This document shows, one piece after another, positions 9,206 through 17,503 of a DNA stretch of 37,755 nt. The notes under the pieces were generated by a model. The model was not told the DNA's origin, did no database searches, and saw nothing but the letters and a program-made list of their open reading frames with translations. The position numbers were made by a program, and so were the translations under genes. Positions within the stretch are counted from its first letter, which is position 1, and every line of letters starts with the position of its first letter. Location of the stretch: NCBI GenBank assembly GCA_021784555.1, contig JAJYHY010000038.1, positions 1 through 37,755 on the forward strand, written 5' to 3'. The stretch comes from a bacterium (GTDB lineage: Bacteria > Verrucomicrobiota > Verrucomicrobiia > Limisphaerales > UBA8199).

Positions 9206-10171
9206 ATGATCAAGCATTCACACCACCACGTCCCGGCCCGTGCCGGCATATTGCTCTTCCTGACGGCGTTCTCAACGCCCTTGCCGGCCGCGCCAGCCCG
9301 CCCTGCCCTGTGGGTCGATGCCATTGAGGGCGAGCCGCTGACTTTTGACGAACTGCTGGACGAGTTGGGCTTGGCGCGCGTCGTTTATCTCGGGGAATAC
9401 CATTCCATCCCGCGGCATCATGCTCTTGAGACCAGGATCCTCCAGGGCCTGGCCCGCCGGAGCAGACCCTTGGTTTTAGCGATGGAACAGTTTGATTTCA
9501 CCGCGCAGCCGGCGCTGGACAAGTTCAACTCCGGCGAGCTCGATTTGGAGGGACTCATTCGCCAAAGCGACTGGGACAAGCAATGGGCCGCCCACACGAA
9601 TTATCACGCCTTGCTGTTGGTAGCCCGGCGGCACGGCATCCCCGTCCTGGCCCTTAATGCCCGCCAAAAAACGATCCGTGCCATTGCCTTTCACGGGCTG
9701 GGCGGGCTTTCCCCGAACCAGCGTCGTGAATTGCCCAAGAACATTCTTACCGATGACCCGCTTTATCGGCGGCTGTTGAACCGGGAACTGAGCGTCCACG
9801 TGGCCTTCAAGCCTGGCCAATTGCGCTCGGTATTCGAGGCTCAGGTGGCACGCGACGAGACCATGGCGGCGCGGCTGGTAGCCTTCCTCAATTCTCCCGC
9901 CGGTCGGGGCCGGACGGCGGTGGTTATTTGCGGCCAAGGCCATTGTGAGTTTGGATTCGGCGTGCCGGACCGGGTGGCGCGCCGGGCGCCCGGCATCTGC
10001 CAGCGCATTGTTCTCTTCAGCGAAAGTGGCGACCTGCATCTCACCGCGAAAGAACGCAAAGAATCTCGTGAGGTGGACATCTCCCACCAGTTCCTGCGCG
10101 ACCTGGGCCGTCCGCCGGGAGATTTCTTCCAGGTCACTGGAATCGCCTCGGACAGAGACCGGACACAATAG
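9206..10171 (+). CDS. ChaN-like (haem-binding uptake, Tiki-superfamily-like) lipoprotein/secreted protein
   Basis: RVVYLGEYHSIPRHHALETRILQGL...LVLAMEQFDFTAQPALDKF...DWDKQW...NYHALLLVARRHGIPVLALNA; start placed at ATG 9206. Confidence 0.8.
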   Translation: MIKHSHHHVPARAGILLFLTAFSTPLPAAPARPALWVDAIEGEPLTFDELLDELGLARVVYLGEYHSIPRHHALETRILQGLARRSRPLVLAMEQFDFTAQPALDKFNSGELDLEGLIRQSDWDKQWAAHTNYHALLLVARRHGIPVLALNARQKTIRAIAFHGLGGLSPNQRRELPKNILTDDPLYRRLLNRELSVHVAFKPGQLRSVFEAQVARDETMAARLVAFLNSPAGRGRTAVVICGQGHCEFGFGVPDRVARRAPGICQRIVLFSESGDLHLTAKERKESREVDISHQFLRDLGRPPGDFFQVTGIASDRDRTQ

Positions 10172-10318
10172 CGAGGGTGAAGAATCTCGCGGCTTGCGGA
10201 GCGGGTGGCGGAGACGCGCAAGCCGCCCGGGCGTGAAACCGCTCATCTGCGCTGATACACGCTAATCAGACACGGGGGCCCTTGCAAGATTCCAGCACGC
10301 TGCCATCGGAACTGGGGC

Positions 10319-11071
10319 TTATCTGAAAAACAGATCGTTGAACCCGAACACGTCGTTCTTGTCGTAGCTCAGATCGTGGTGGTTCCAGGATTCGTAATGA
10401 CCATCGACCATCACCATGTTGGCCAGGAGGTCGTGGCGGCAGGCAGGTTGCTTTTGGGGGACGTAGTTTTTCCAGTCGTGGGTGGTCGGGTTGGGAGGGA
10501 ACGTCACGATTTCGGTCGAATAGCCGCTGAAGGGCACGTTGTCTGGGTTGTAGGGCACGCCAGTGTCGCCCATGAGCCAGACCTGGGCCGGGCGCATGAT
10601 TTGACTGAGTTTGCGGCTGTGGAGCGGACGCGACGAGTTGCCGTCAAAGGCGTAACGGATGATGGTGCTCTCCACCGGCCCGTATCCCTCCCAACGAGCG
10701 CCGAAGATGATCCGGATGTCCTGGTCCCGAACCGCCGGGCAGCGCCAGACGTTGTTCGAAATGCTCTGGGAGACGATGTCGCGATTGGTGGAGAGGGTCT
10801 GCCACCACCATAATCCGCCAGGTGGGACGCCGGTGCCCGTCCACCATTTCGTGTAGAGGTCTGGCAGCCAGTCATTGTTGTCGTCGGCGTAGAGGCGGAA
10901 GGCGACGCCCAGTTGGCGGAGGTTGGAACAGCACTGGATGCGAATGGCCTTGGTTTTGGCGCGGGCAAGGGCAGGCAGCAGCATGCTGGCCAGGATGGCA
11001 ATGATGGCAATAACGACCAGAAGTTCAATTAGAGTAAAGGCACTTCTCGTGACTCGCTGGAAGGCCGCCAT
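10319..11071 (-). CDS. prepilin-type N-terminal cleavage/methylation protein (type II secretion pseudopilin-like)
   Basis: [30 protein letters not shown] prepilin motif; C-terminal [16 protein letters not shown] (H-X9-DG). Confidence 0.92.
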   Translation of the reverse strand: MAAFQRVTRSAFTLIELLVVIAIIAILASMLLPALARAKTKAIRIQCCSNLRQLGVAFRLYADDNNDWLPDLYTKWWTGTGVPPGGLWWWQTLSTNRDIVSQSISNNVWRCPAVRDQDIRIIFGARWEGYGPVESTIIRYAFDGNSSRPLHSRKLSQIMRPAQVWLMGDTGVPYNPDNVPFSGYSTEIVTFPPNPTTHDWKNYVPQKQPACRHDLLANMVMVDGHYESWNHHDLSYDKNDVFGFNDLFFR

Positions 11072-11181
11072 ATCTCTGAAGCGAGCCCTGTCTATCTTGC
11101 TGTTCTCATCCACGGTTCCTATTCTTACCTTGCCTGAGGCGAGATCGCCAGATCAAAACGCGCCCTCGGCCATAGGGCGCT

Positions 11182-11317
11182 TAGCTCGACCCGATCCGAA
11201 AAGGTCCGATCGGGTTCACTTTATCGCCCACTTCGTCGGTCACTTAATCGAGAATCAGGCAAATTCGATGAGGTGGCCGATTAAGTCACCCTTTTCGGAT
11301 AGCCTCTAGCTCGACCC
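11182..11317. mobile_element. MITE-like imperfect palindrome flanked by 11-bp direct repeats
   Basis: tagctcgaccc at 11182-11192 and 11307-11317; enclosed inverted ends atccgaaaagg (11194) / cccttttcggat (to 11300). Confidence 0.6.
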
Positions 11318-11342
11318 CGCCCCCCCCCCACTATGACCGTAG

Positions 11343-11384
11343 CGCCGATTGCCAATCGGCTGTATCGCCGGTTGGCAATCGGCG
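11343..11384. repeat. inverted repeat (18-bp arms, 1 mismatch, 6-nt loop)
   Basis: cgccgattgccaatcggc tgtatc gccggttggcaatcggcg. Confidence 0.85.
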
Positions 11385-11388
11385 ATAC

Positions 11389-11456
11389 GTAACTGCTCAG
11401 GTGCTGATCGGAGCGCGGAGGCCCCTCGTCCGCCGCTGCGGCCTTGTGGAGAGGCA
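11389..11456. mobile_element. palindromic element A, half copy (left end plus one core arm)
   Basis: gtaactgctcaggtgctgatcggagcgcggaggcccctcgtccgc; second arm missing. Confidence 0.75.
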
Positions 11457-11544
11457 GACGACAGCGATTTCTCATTTTACGCTCTGGGGAGGACAGAAAA
11501 CGAAAGCGGCGGTCCGCGCCGCACTCCAAACGCTGCGCGAGGTA
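11457..11544 (+). repeat. dispersed repeat family B, copy 1
   Basis: gacagaaaacgaaagcggcggtccgcgccgcactccaaacgctgcgcgaggtac matches reverse complement of 22083..22163. Confidence 0.65.
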
Positions 11545-11776
11545 CGGGTGCGCTGGAGGAAGTCCACGGCGGTGGTGCAGGGGGGGTGGAAACCCCAGTA
11601 TCTTCCCGCAAGTCCTGAGATTAAACTAAAATAGTTGTTAGTCCGTTGGCGACGGTGGCGAGCGCCGGAGCGTGAGGGAGTGGTGACAATGATTTCAGCA
11701 GCCAAGGAGTCCGGGGTGGGAGGCGGCACTCAGCCGCTTCTCGCGCCACTGAGAGGCGGCATAAGGCGTTTTTCCA

Positions 11777-12235
11777 ATGAATACGATAGAAGATCGGGTC
11801 AGAACAAACACGAATCCGGAAATTAACCGGAAGATTGATAGTCAGCTCGAACGGCGCATGCGCTATTTCGCAACGCAGGAGAAACAGGCCATTTCCGAGC
11901 GGATAGCAGAGTTGGACGCCGAGTGGGACCTTGAGCGGGTGCTGGAGGCTAACGCGGCGTCATTAGGGCTATTGGGATTGGTCCTGAGCATTACCTCCAG
12001 CCGTAGATGGCTGGTCGTGCCGCTGGCGGTTTCCGGCTTTCTGCTCCAGCACGCGATTCAAGGGTGGTGTCCGCCCGTCCACGTCTTGCGCCGGTACGGT
12101 GTGCGTACGCGCTTTGAAATCGAGCAGGAACGATACGCCTTGAAAATGCTCCGAGGCGATTTCGAGAAAGTCGGGCCAACCGAAGGGGAACGTCCCCTGG
12201 ATTCGGGGCAATTGATGGCGGGGGTCCGCACTTGA
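11777..12235 (+). CDS. YgaP-like transmembrane (DUF2892-type) protein
   Basis: LGLLGLVLSITSSRRWLVVPLAVSGFLLQHAIQGWCPPVHVLRRYGVRTRFEIEQERYALKMLRGDF. Confidence 0.65.
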   Translation: MNTIEDRVRTNTNPEINRKIDSQLERRMRYFATQEKQAISERIAELDAEWDLERVLEANAASLGLLGLVLSITSSRRWLVVPLAVSGFLLQHAIQGWCPPVHVLRRYGVRTRFEIEQERYALKMLRGDFEKVGPTEGERPLDSGQLMAGVRT

Positions 12236-12242
12236 TTTTGAC

Positions 12243-12333
12243 GTAACTGCGCGGGTGGCGATAGGAGCGCGGACGCCTTCGTCGGCGTCTCGAGGTAGCC
12301 GCAGTGGCGGACGAGGGCGTCCGCGCTCCTATC
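12243..12333. mobile_element. palindromic element A, copy 2 (right end truncated)
   Basis: gtaactgcgcgggtggcgataggagcgcggacgccttcgtcggc...gcggacgagggcgtccgcgctcctatc; right terminal repeat absent. Confidence 0.88.
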
Positions 12334-13885
12334 AGATTCGCTCGAAGTACCGGCTTTTCTCCCAATCCGTGACGGCGTTGTTAAAGGCCTCGATTTCAAG
12401 GCGAGCGTGATGGACATAAAAATCGACCACGTCATCACCAAAAGAGGAGCGCGCCAGGGCCGAGGTGGCGAAGAGGTCGGTCGCGTCGCGCAGGGTTGAG
12501 GGGAGCCGGGGCAGTGTCTTGTCCACATAGGCGTTGCCGAGGTATTCCTCTCCGCAATCCAGTTCTTCAACAACGCCGGCACGTCCGGCTGCCAGCATGG
12601 CCGCAAACGCCAAATACGGGTTGGCGTCAGCGCCGGGCATCCGGTTCTCGATTCGAAACGAGGGGCCTTCACCCACAACGCGAAAGCCGACGGTCCGGTT
12701 GTCCAGCGCCCAAGCCATGCGCGTGGGGGCCCAACTGCCAGGTTGGTACCGTTTGTAGCTGTTGATGGTGGGGGCGTAAAAGAGGCAGAATTCGGGCGAG
12801 TATTTCATCAGGCCGCCCAGGAACTGGCGAAATAGGGTCGAGGGAGCGCCGCGCACGGAGGGACGAGCGGCGTTGTTCTGTTTGGGGACGCCACGAACCG
12901 GTTTGGGAGCCTCTCCATCCCAAAACAGGGGGCGATGTCCTTTCCAAAGGCTGATATGAATGTGGCAGGAGTTACCCGCCTCGCTTGGGGCGTACTTGGC
13001 CATGAAAGAGACGGATTTACCGTGCTGGTCGGCGATTTCCTTGACGCCTTGCTTGAAGAGCAGGTGCATGTCAGCCATGGCCAGGGGATCGGCGCACACG
13101 AAGTTGATTTCATGCTGGCCGCGGCTCCATTCGCCTTTGCTGCTCTCGACCGGGACGCGCGCCGCGGTCATGCCATTGCGAATGGCGCGCATGAGGGGCT
13201 CGTCGCGGGCAGGCTGCATCAGGTGATAATCGATGCGGTAATCGCTGGAGGGCTGCAAATCGCGATAGCCAGCGGCATGGGCGGAGTGGTAAGTCTGGTT
13301 GAAGAGGTAGAACTCCAACTCGCTGGCGCAAAGGCAGGTCATGCCGGCCTTGGCCAGGGCGTCGATTTGGCCGCGCAACACCGAGCGCGGGGCCTCGGCG
13401 ACTAGCGCGCCACCCGGTTGTAACTGCTCAGGTGGTGATAGGAGCGCGGACGCCCTCGTCCGCAAGTGCGGCTTTCCCGAGACGCGGACGAGGGCGTCCG
13501 CGCTCCTATCGCGTGCGTCAGGCGGCTTGACCTGAGCAGTTACGCCCGGCTTTGTGTGGTCGCAGAAGACCAATGCCGTGCCGGGCTGCCAGGGCAGGAT
13601 GCGGAGCGTGGGCAAGTCCGGTTGGAGGGTGAAATCGCCGAAACCCGCCTCCCAACTCGCCACCTTAAAGCCCTCCAACGGGTCCATCTCCATGTTCACC
13701 GTCAGCAAGTAATTGCAGCCGTGGGTGCCGTGCTCGAGGACGGAGTCGATAAAAATCTCCGCGCGAAATCGCTTGCCGACCAACCGGCCAAAGGGGTCCG
13801 GCAGGGCCACAATAACCGTGTCGATGGCTCCGGAGCGGATTTCGCTCCGGAGCGTTTGAAGCGTCAATTCAGGTCTCGGCGACAT
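12332..13885 (-). CDS. glutamine synthetase family protein, ORF carrying an in-frame copy of element A
   Basis: SELEFYLF, SKGEWSRGQHEINF, FMAKYAPSEAGNSCHIHISLW, NSYKRYQPGSWAPTRMAWALDNR, ENRMPGADANPYLAFAAML; insert VKPPDARDRSADALVRVSGKPHLRTRASALLSPPEQL corresponds to 13420..13543. Confidence 0.9.
   Translation of the reverse strand: MSPRPELTLQTLRSEIRSGAIDTVIVALPDPFGRLVGKRFRAEIFIDSVLEHGTHGCNYLLTVNMEMDPLEGFKVASWEAGFGDFTLQPDLPTLRILPWQPGTALVFCDHTKPGVTAQVKPPDARDRSADALVRVSGKPHLRTRASALLSPPEQLQPGGALVAEAPRSVLRGQIDALAKAGMTCLCASELEFYLFNQTYHSAHAAGYRDLQPSSDYRIDYHLMQPARDEPLMRAIRNGMTAARVPVESSKGEWSRGQHEINFVCADPLAMADMHLLFKQGVKEIADQHGKSVSFMAKYAPSEAGNSCHIHISLWKGHRPLFWDGEAPKPVRGVPKQNNAARPSVRGAPSTLFRQFLGGLMKYSPEFCLFYAPTINSYKRYQPGSWAPTRMAWALDNRTVGFRVVGEGPSFRIENRMPGADANPYLAFAAMLAAGRAGVVEELDCGEEYLGNAYVDKTLPRLPSTLRDATDLFATSALARSSFGDDVVDFYVHHARLEIEAFNNAVTDWEKSRYFERI
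13420..13543. mobile_element. palindromic element A, full-length copy 3 (124 bp) inside glutamine synthetase ORF
   Basis: gtaactgctcaggt...acctgagcagttac exact 14-bp inverted ends; core arms near-identical to copy 1. Confidence 0.93.
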
Positions 13886-15302
13886 AAACGTTTTTGAGTT
13901 CGGTATAGCCCTCCATGGCGGCCATGCCCAAGTCGCGCCCAACGCCGCTTTGCTTGAACCCGCCAAACGGGGCCTCCACATGCACGCTGCTGTGCGAGTT
14001 GATGCTCAGGACGCCGCTCTCGACGGCTCGGACTACTCGGAGGGCACGGCGCAGGTCGTTGGTCCAGAGCGAGCCGCTCAAGCCGTAGGACGAAGCGTTG
14101 ACCTCCCGCAACATTTGAGCTTCGTCTTCAAAAGGCCGGATGCACACAACCGGCCCGAAGATTTCCTCCCGCCAACATCGTTCCTCGTTCTTCACGCCCA
14201 GCAGCACGGTGGGCTCGAGATAATAGCCCCGGCTCTGAGGCCGTCCACCGCCGCACACAATTTGGCTCCCATGCCTGCGGGCATCGGTCAGAAACTCTTC
14301 AACCGTGGTCCGCTGTCCGGATGAGACCAGAGGTCCAAGTTGTGTCTCAGGCCGCGCCGGGTCCCCGACGACGAGCGTCTTCGTCGAAGCGACGAAGGCC
14401 TCGACAAACGGCTCGAATATGCCGCGCTCCACGAACACCCGGCTGCGGGCACAGCAGTCCTGACCGGTGTTGGCGAACACGCTCATCGGGGAGGTCGCCG
14501 CCGCGCGCTTCCAGTCACCGTCGGCGAAGATGATGTTGGGCGACTTGCCGCCCAGTTCGAGAGAGACGCGCTTAATGTCCCGTGCGGCTAGTTCCATAAT
14601 CCGGCGGCCCACGTCGGTCGAACCCGTAAAGGACACCTTTCGGATGAGCGGATGGGTTACCAGCGTCTCGCCAATCGCGGCCCCGGAGCCGGGCAGCACC
14701 TGCAGCACGCCCGGCGGCAGGCCGGCGCGGTGCGCGATTTCACCCAGCGCCAGCGCGGTCAGAGGTGAGAGAGAAGCGGGCTTGAGCACCACGCAATTGC
14801 CGGCCGCCAAAGCGGGCGCCGCCTTCCAGCAGGCGATAGGAAACGGGAAATTCCAGGGGACGATGCAGGCCACGACGCCCATTGGCTGGCGCAAGGTAAA
14901 GTCGAACCCACCTCGGGCGATGGGGATGGTTTGCCCATGAAACGCCGTAACCGCCCCCGCGTAGAACTCAAACACGCGGGCGCCGAGTGCCGCTTCATCC
15001 CGCGCGTCGGTAATCGGCTTGCCAATGTGCAGCGTCTCGAGTTGGGCGATTTGCTCTAATTCCTCTCTCAGGAGGCGGGCGACATTGAACAAAACCTCCG
15101 TCCGCTTGCCAGGGGCGAGAGAGCGCCAGCCGCCTTCCCAGGCGCGGTGGGCGGACTGGACGGCGCTGTCGATGTCCTCAATTTGGGCCGCGGAGACCTC
15201 GGCGGACGCTTCTTCGGTGGCGGGGTTGATGAGCGTGGTCTTGCGACCGGACCTGGACTCGTGCCAGGCGCCATCGACAAAGAGTTGGGTGGGAATGGTC
15301 AT
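13869..15302 (-). CDS. NAD-dependent aldehyde dehydrogenase family
   Basis: VACIVPWNFPFPIACWKAAPALAAGNCVVLKPA, SFTGSTDVGRRIM, LELGGKSPNIIFADGD, NTGQDCCARSRVFVE. Confidence 0.95.
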   Translation of the reverse strand: MTIPTQLFVDGAWHESRSGRKTTLINPATEEASAEVSAAQIEDIDSAVQSAHRAWEGGWRSLAPGKRTEVLFNVARLLREELEQIAQLETLHIGKPITDARDEAALGARVFEFYAGAVTAFHGQTIPIARGGFDFTLRQPMGVVACIVPWNFPFPIACWKAAPALAAGNCVVLKPASLSPLTALALGEIAHRAGLPPGVLQVLPGSGAAIGETLVTHPLIRKVSFTGSTDVGRRIMELAARDIKRVSLELGGKSPNIIFADGDWKRAAATSPMSVFANTGQDCCARSRVFVERGIFEPFVEAFVASTKTLVVGDPARPETQLGPLVSSGQRTTVEEFLTDARRHGSQIVCGGGRPQSRGYYLEPTVLLGVKNEERCWREEIFGPVVCIRPFEDEAQMLREVNASSYGLSGSLWTNDLRRALRVVRAVESGVLSINSHSSVHVEAPFGGFKQSGVGRDLGMAAMEGYTELKNVYVAET

Positions 15303-16465
15303 AGCACTTCGCGGTAGAGGCTGCGGAAATCCTGGGCGGAAACCGGGACAACATTGGTCTTATGGCAGGGGTCTTCGACGGCCTGGGCAACCAAGGCGTC
15401 AAGTTGTTCCGCCCCGACCCCGTGAGCGCTCAGCCGCAAGTCGAGACTCAACGCCGCCAGGAATTGGGCGATGAACGAGATGGTCCGCTCGTCAGCTTTG
15501 GCATCGGACCCCTTGAGCACATCCAGCCCACAGGCGATGCCGACGCGCCGGTAAATGCCCGGCCTGCGGGCGGCGCAGAACCTCATCCCGGCGACAAGGC
15601 AGAGGGCGTTGGCCAATCCATGGTGCAGCCCGCAGATCGTTGAGAGGGGGTGAGCCAGGGAATGGACCACACCGAGGTCTTTCTGGAAGGCCACCGCTCC
15701 CATGGCCGCCGCCACGAGCATCTTGCCGCGAGCGTCGATGTCGCCTCCGTCCCGATAAGCGCGAGGCAGGGCCTCCCCGATAAGCCGAATCCCCTCCAGC
15801 GCGATGCCGTCGCACATCGGATGAAACACGGGACAGGTGAAGGACTCGATGCAATGGGTCAAGGCATCGGCGCCGGTGGCGGCCGTCAGCTCGGGCGGCA
15901 GGCCAACCGTTAACTCGGGGTCGAGAACGACGAACCGGGCCAGCATCTCCGGATGGAACAGCACCGCCTTCCGCTTGGTGGCGTCGAGCGTGATGACCGA
16001 ACTTCGTCCAACCTCGCTGCCGGTGCCCGCGGTGGTTGGAATCGCGACAAAGGGCGGCAAATCTGACCAATCGGATTCATCGTAGAACCGGGCAAAATTC
16101 AATTCGGGCCGCTTTACCAGCAACCGCGCGGCCTTGCCGGCATCCAACGCGCTGCCGCCGCCAATCGCAACAACGCCGTCGCATCCCCGCTCGCGGAAAA
16201 CGGCCGCGGCTTCACGAACATCAGTTTCTACGGGATTCGGATGCACACCGGAATATACAAACCAATGCTTGCGTTGGGCCGCCTCACCGAGCGTCCTTGC
16301 CAGCGCCCGAAAGGCCTCGGTCCGCAATAGGCCGGGGTCGGTCACAACCAGGGGACGTTGGATGCCCGCTCGCTGCGCCCGGGCGGGAAGTTCAGCCAAG
16401 GCTCCCGGCCCAAAAAGGACCGTCGTCGGGAATGAAAATGTCGTAACGTTCATGGGTTCGCTCAA
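15299..16465 (-). CDS. iron-containing alcohol dehydrogenase
   Basis: VVAIGGGSALDAGKAARLL, IPTTAGTGSEVGRSSVIT, DALTHCIESF, VHSLAHPLSTICGLHHGLANAL; stop overlaps ALDH start (ATGA-type). Confidence 0.94.
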   Translation of the reverse strand: MSEPMNVTTFSFPTTVLFGPGALAELPARAQRAGIQRPLVVTDPGLLRTEAFRALARTLGEAAQRKHWFVYSGVHPNPVETDVREAAAVFRERGCDGVVAIGGGSALDAGKAARLLVKRPELNFARFYDESDWSDLPPFVAIPTTAGTGSEVGRSSVITLDATKRKAVLFHPEMLARFVVLDPELTVGLPPELTAATGADALTHCIESFTCPVFHPMCDGIALEGIRLIGEALPRAYRDGGDIDARGKMLVAAAMGAVAFQKDLGVVHSLAHPLSTICGLHHGLANALCLVAGMRFCAARRPGIYRRVGIACGLDVLKGSDAKADERTISFIAQFLAALSLDLRLSAHGVGAEQLDALVAQAVEDPCHKTNVVPVSAQDFRSLYREVL

Positions 16466-16529
16466 ACTGTTCAGCTATGCTCACAAGGTCCCCCGCCGAC
16501 ACAACCGCTCACGATTGTTTGACGAGGAT

Positions 16530-16931
16530 TCAACGGCGCACGCGCACTACAGCCCGGGCGACATCCAGCACCGCGCCCAAACGGCTCAATACATCCATTC
16601 CCAACAGCCCATCCACGTAAGTGCCGGAGGGAAGGGTGTGTGCCACGACCGGCAGATTCGCCAACTCGACACCCAGAGATCTGAAGCGTGCCAATTTTAC
16701 AACCGGCGAAATCATGATGCCATTCGCCGCCACAATCCGTATCGTATCCAGAGGATGGTGCGTGTCGCAACCAATTCGTTCGACGGCTTCGACCGGAACG
16801 ATGGTGTAGCTGGCGCCGGTATCCACGAGCAACCGCATTACCACGGCGCCGCCGTTCGGACCGGTTGCGGCCGCCCGGGTCATGAGTAGGGTTCCGATTC
16901 GTTCGAGCGGATACAAACACGAGTCGCTCAC
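16530..16931 (-). CDS. retropepsin-like (clan AA) aspartic protease
   Basis: RLLVDTGASYTIVPVEAVERIG...VDGLLGMDVLSRLGAVLDV: DTGAS active-site motif plus GLLGMD second loop. Confidence 0.85.
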   Translation of the reverse strand: MSDSCLYPLERIGTLLMTRAAATGPNGGAVVMRLLVDTGASYTIVPVEAVERIGCDTHHPLDTIRIVAANGIMISPVVKLARFRSLGVELANLPVVAHTLPSGTYVDGLLGMDVLSRLGAVLDVARAVVRVRR

Positions 16932-17158
16932 AGCGCCACCGCCAGGTCACTGGGGATCTTTCCAGCGTATTCAAGGCTGACCCGCTGGCCCTGAGCGCGG
17001 GCCAACTGGCGATAAACCTCATCGCGCGAAGCCGAATGTGCAAGCACTTCGCCGGCAACTACCGCCAAGCCATCGTCTAACTGCGGGTCTTTAATCAGCA
17101 GCCATTCGCCGGCATACCGCTCCCTTATTTGTTGAAACGTCAGTACGCTTTTCATCAC
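16928..17158 (-). CDS. hypothetical small protein, overlaps the retropepsin-like gene by 4 bp
   Basis: MMKSVLTFQQIRERYAGEWLLIKDPQLDDGLAVVAGEVLAHSASRDEVYRQLARAQGQRVSLEYAGKIPSDLAVAL; 4-bp overlap implies translational coupling. Confidence 0.75.
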   Translation of the reverse strand: MMKSVLTFQQIRERYAGEWLLIKDPQLDDGLAVVAGEVLAHSASRDEVYRQLARAQGQRVSLEYAGKIPSDLAVAL

Positions 17159-17503
17159 GGAGTAATAATTAGATCAGAAATCGGGAGTCTGGCAAGGGGA
17201 AGCAATCGACCGGGGCACTGGGCGACACGAGCGGAGACATTCAACATTCGACGCTCAAGCGCGCTCGAAACAGGCTTGACGCCGTTGAATTTCTGTGGTG
17301 CTATTTCTCCCGAATGTCAAGAATCACACCGTCCCATCGGCAACGCGGCTGTTTGGATGCGTTGACGCCCGAGGTGGCTCGGCGCGCCGCCGTGTTGGCT
17401 CAAGTTCAATGGAAGCAGTTCAAGTTGGAATGAGCATGAGTCGATTCTCAAGCAGTCAAACGTTCAAATCAAACAATATCACTCCTGTCCTGATCAAAAG
17501 ACT

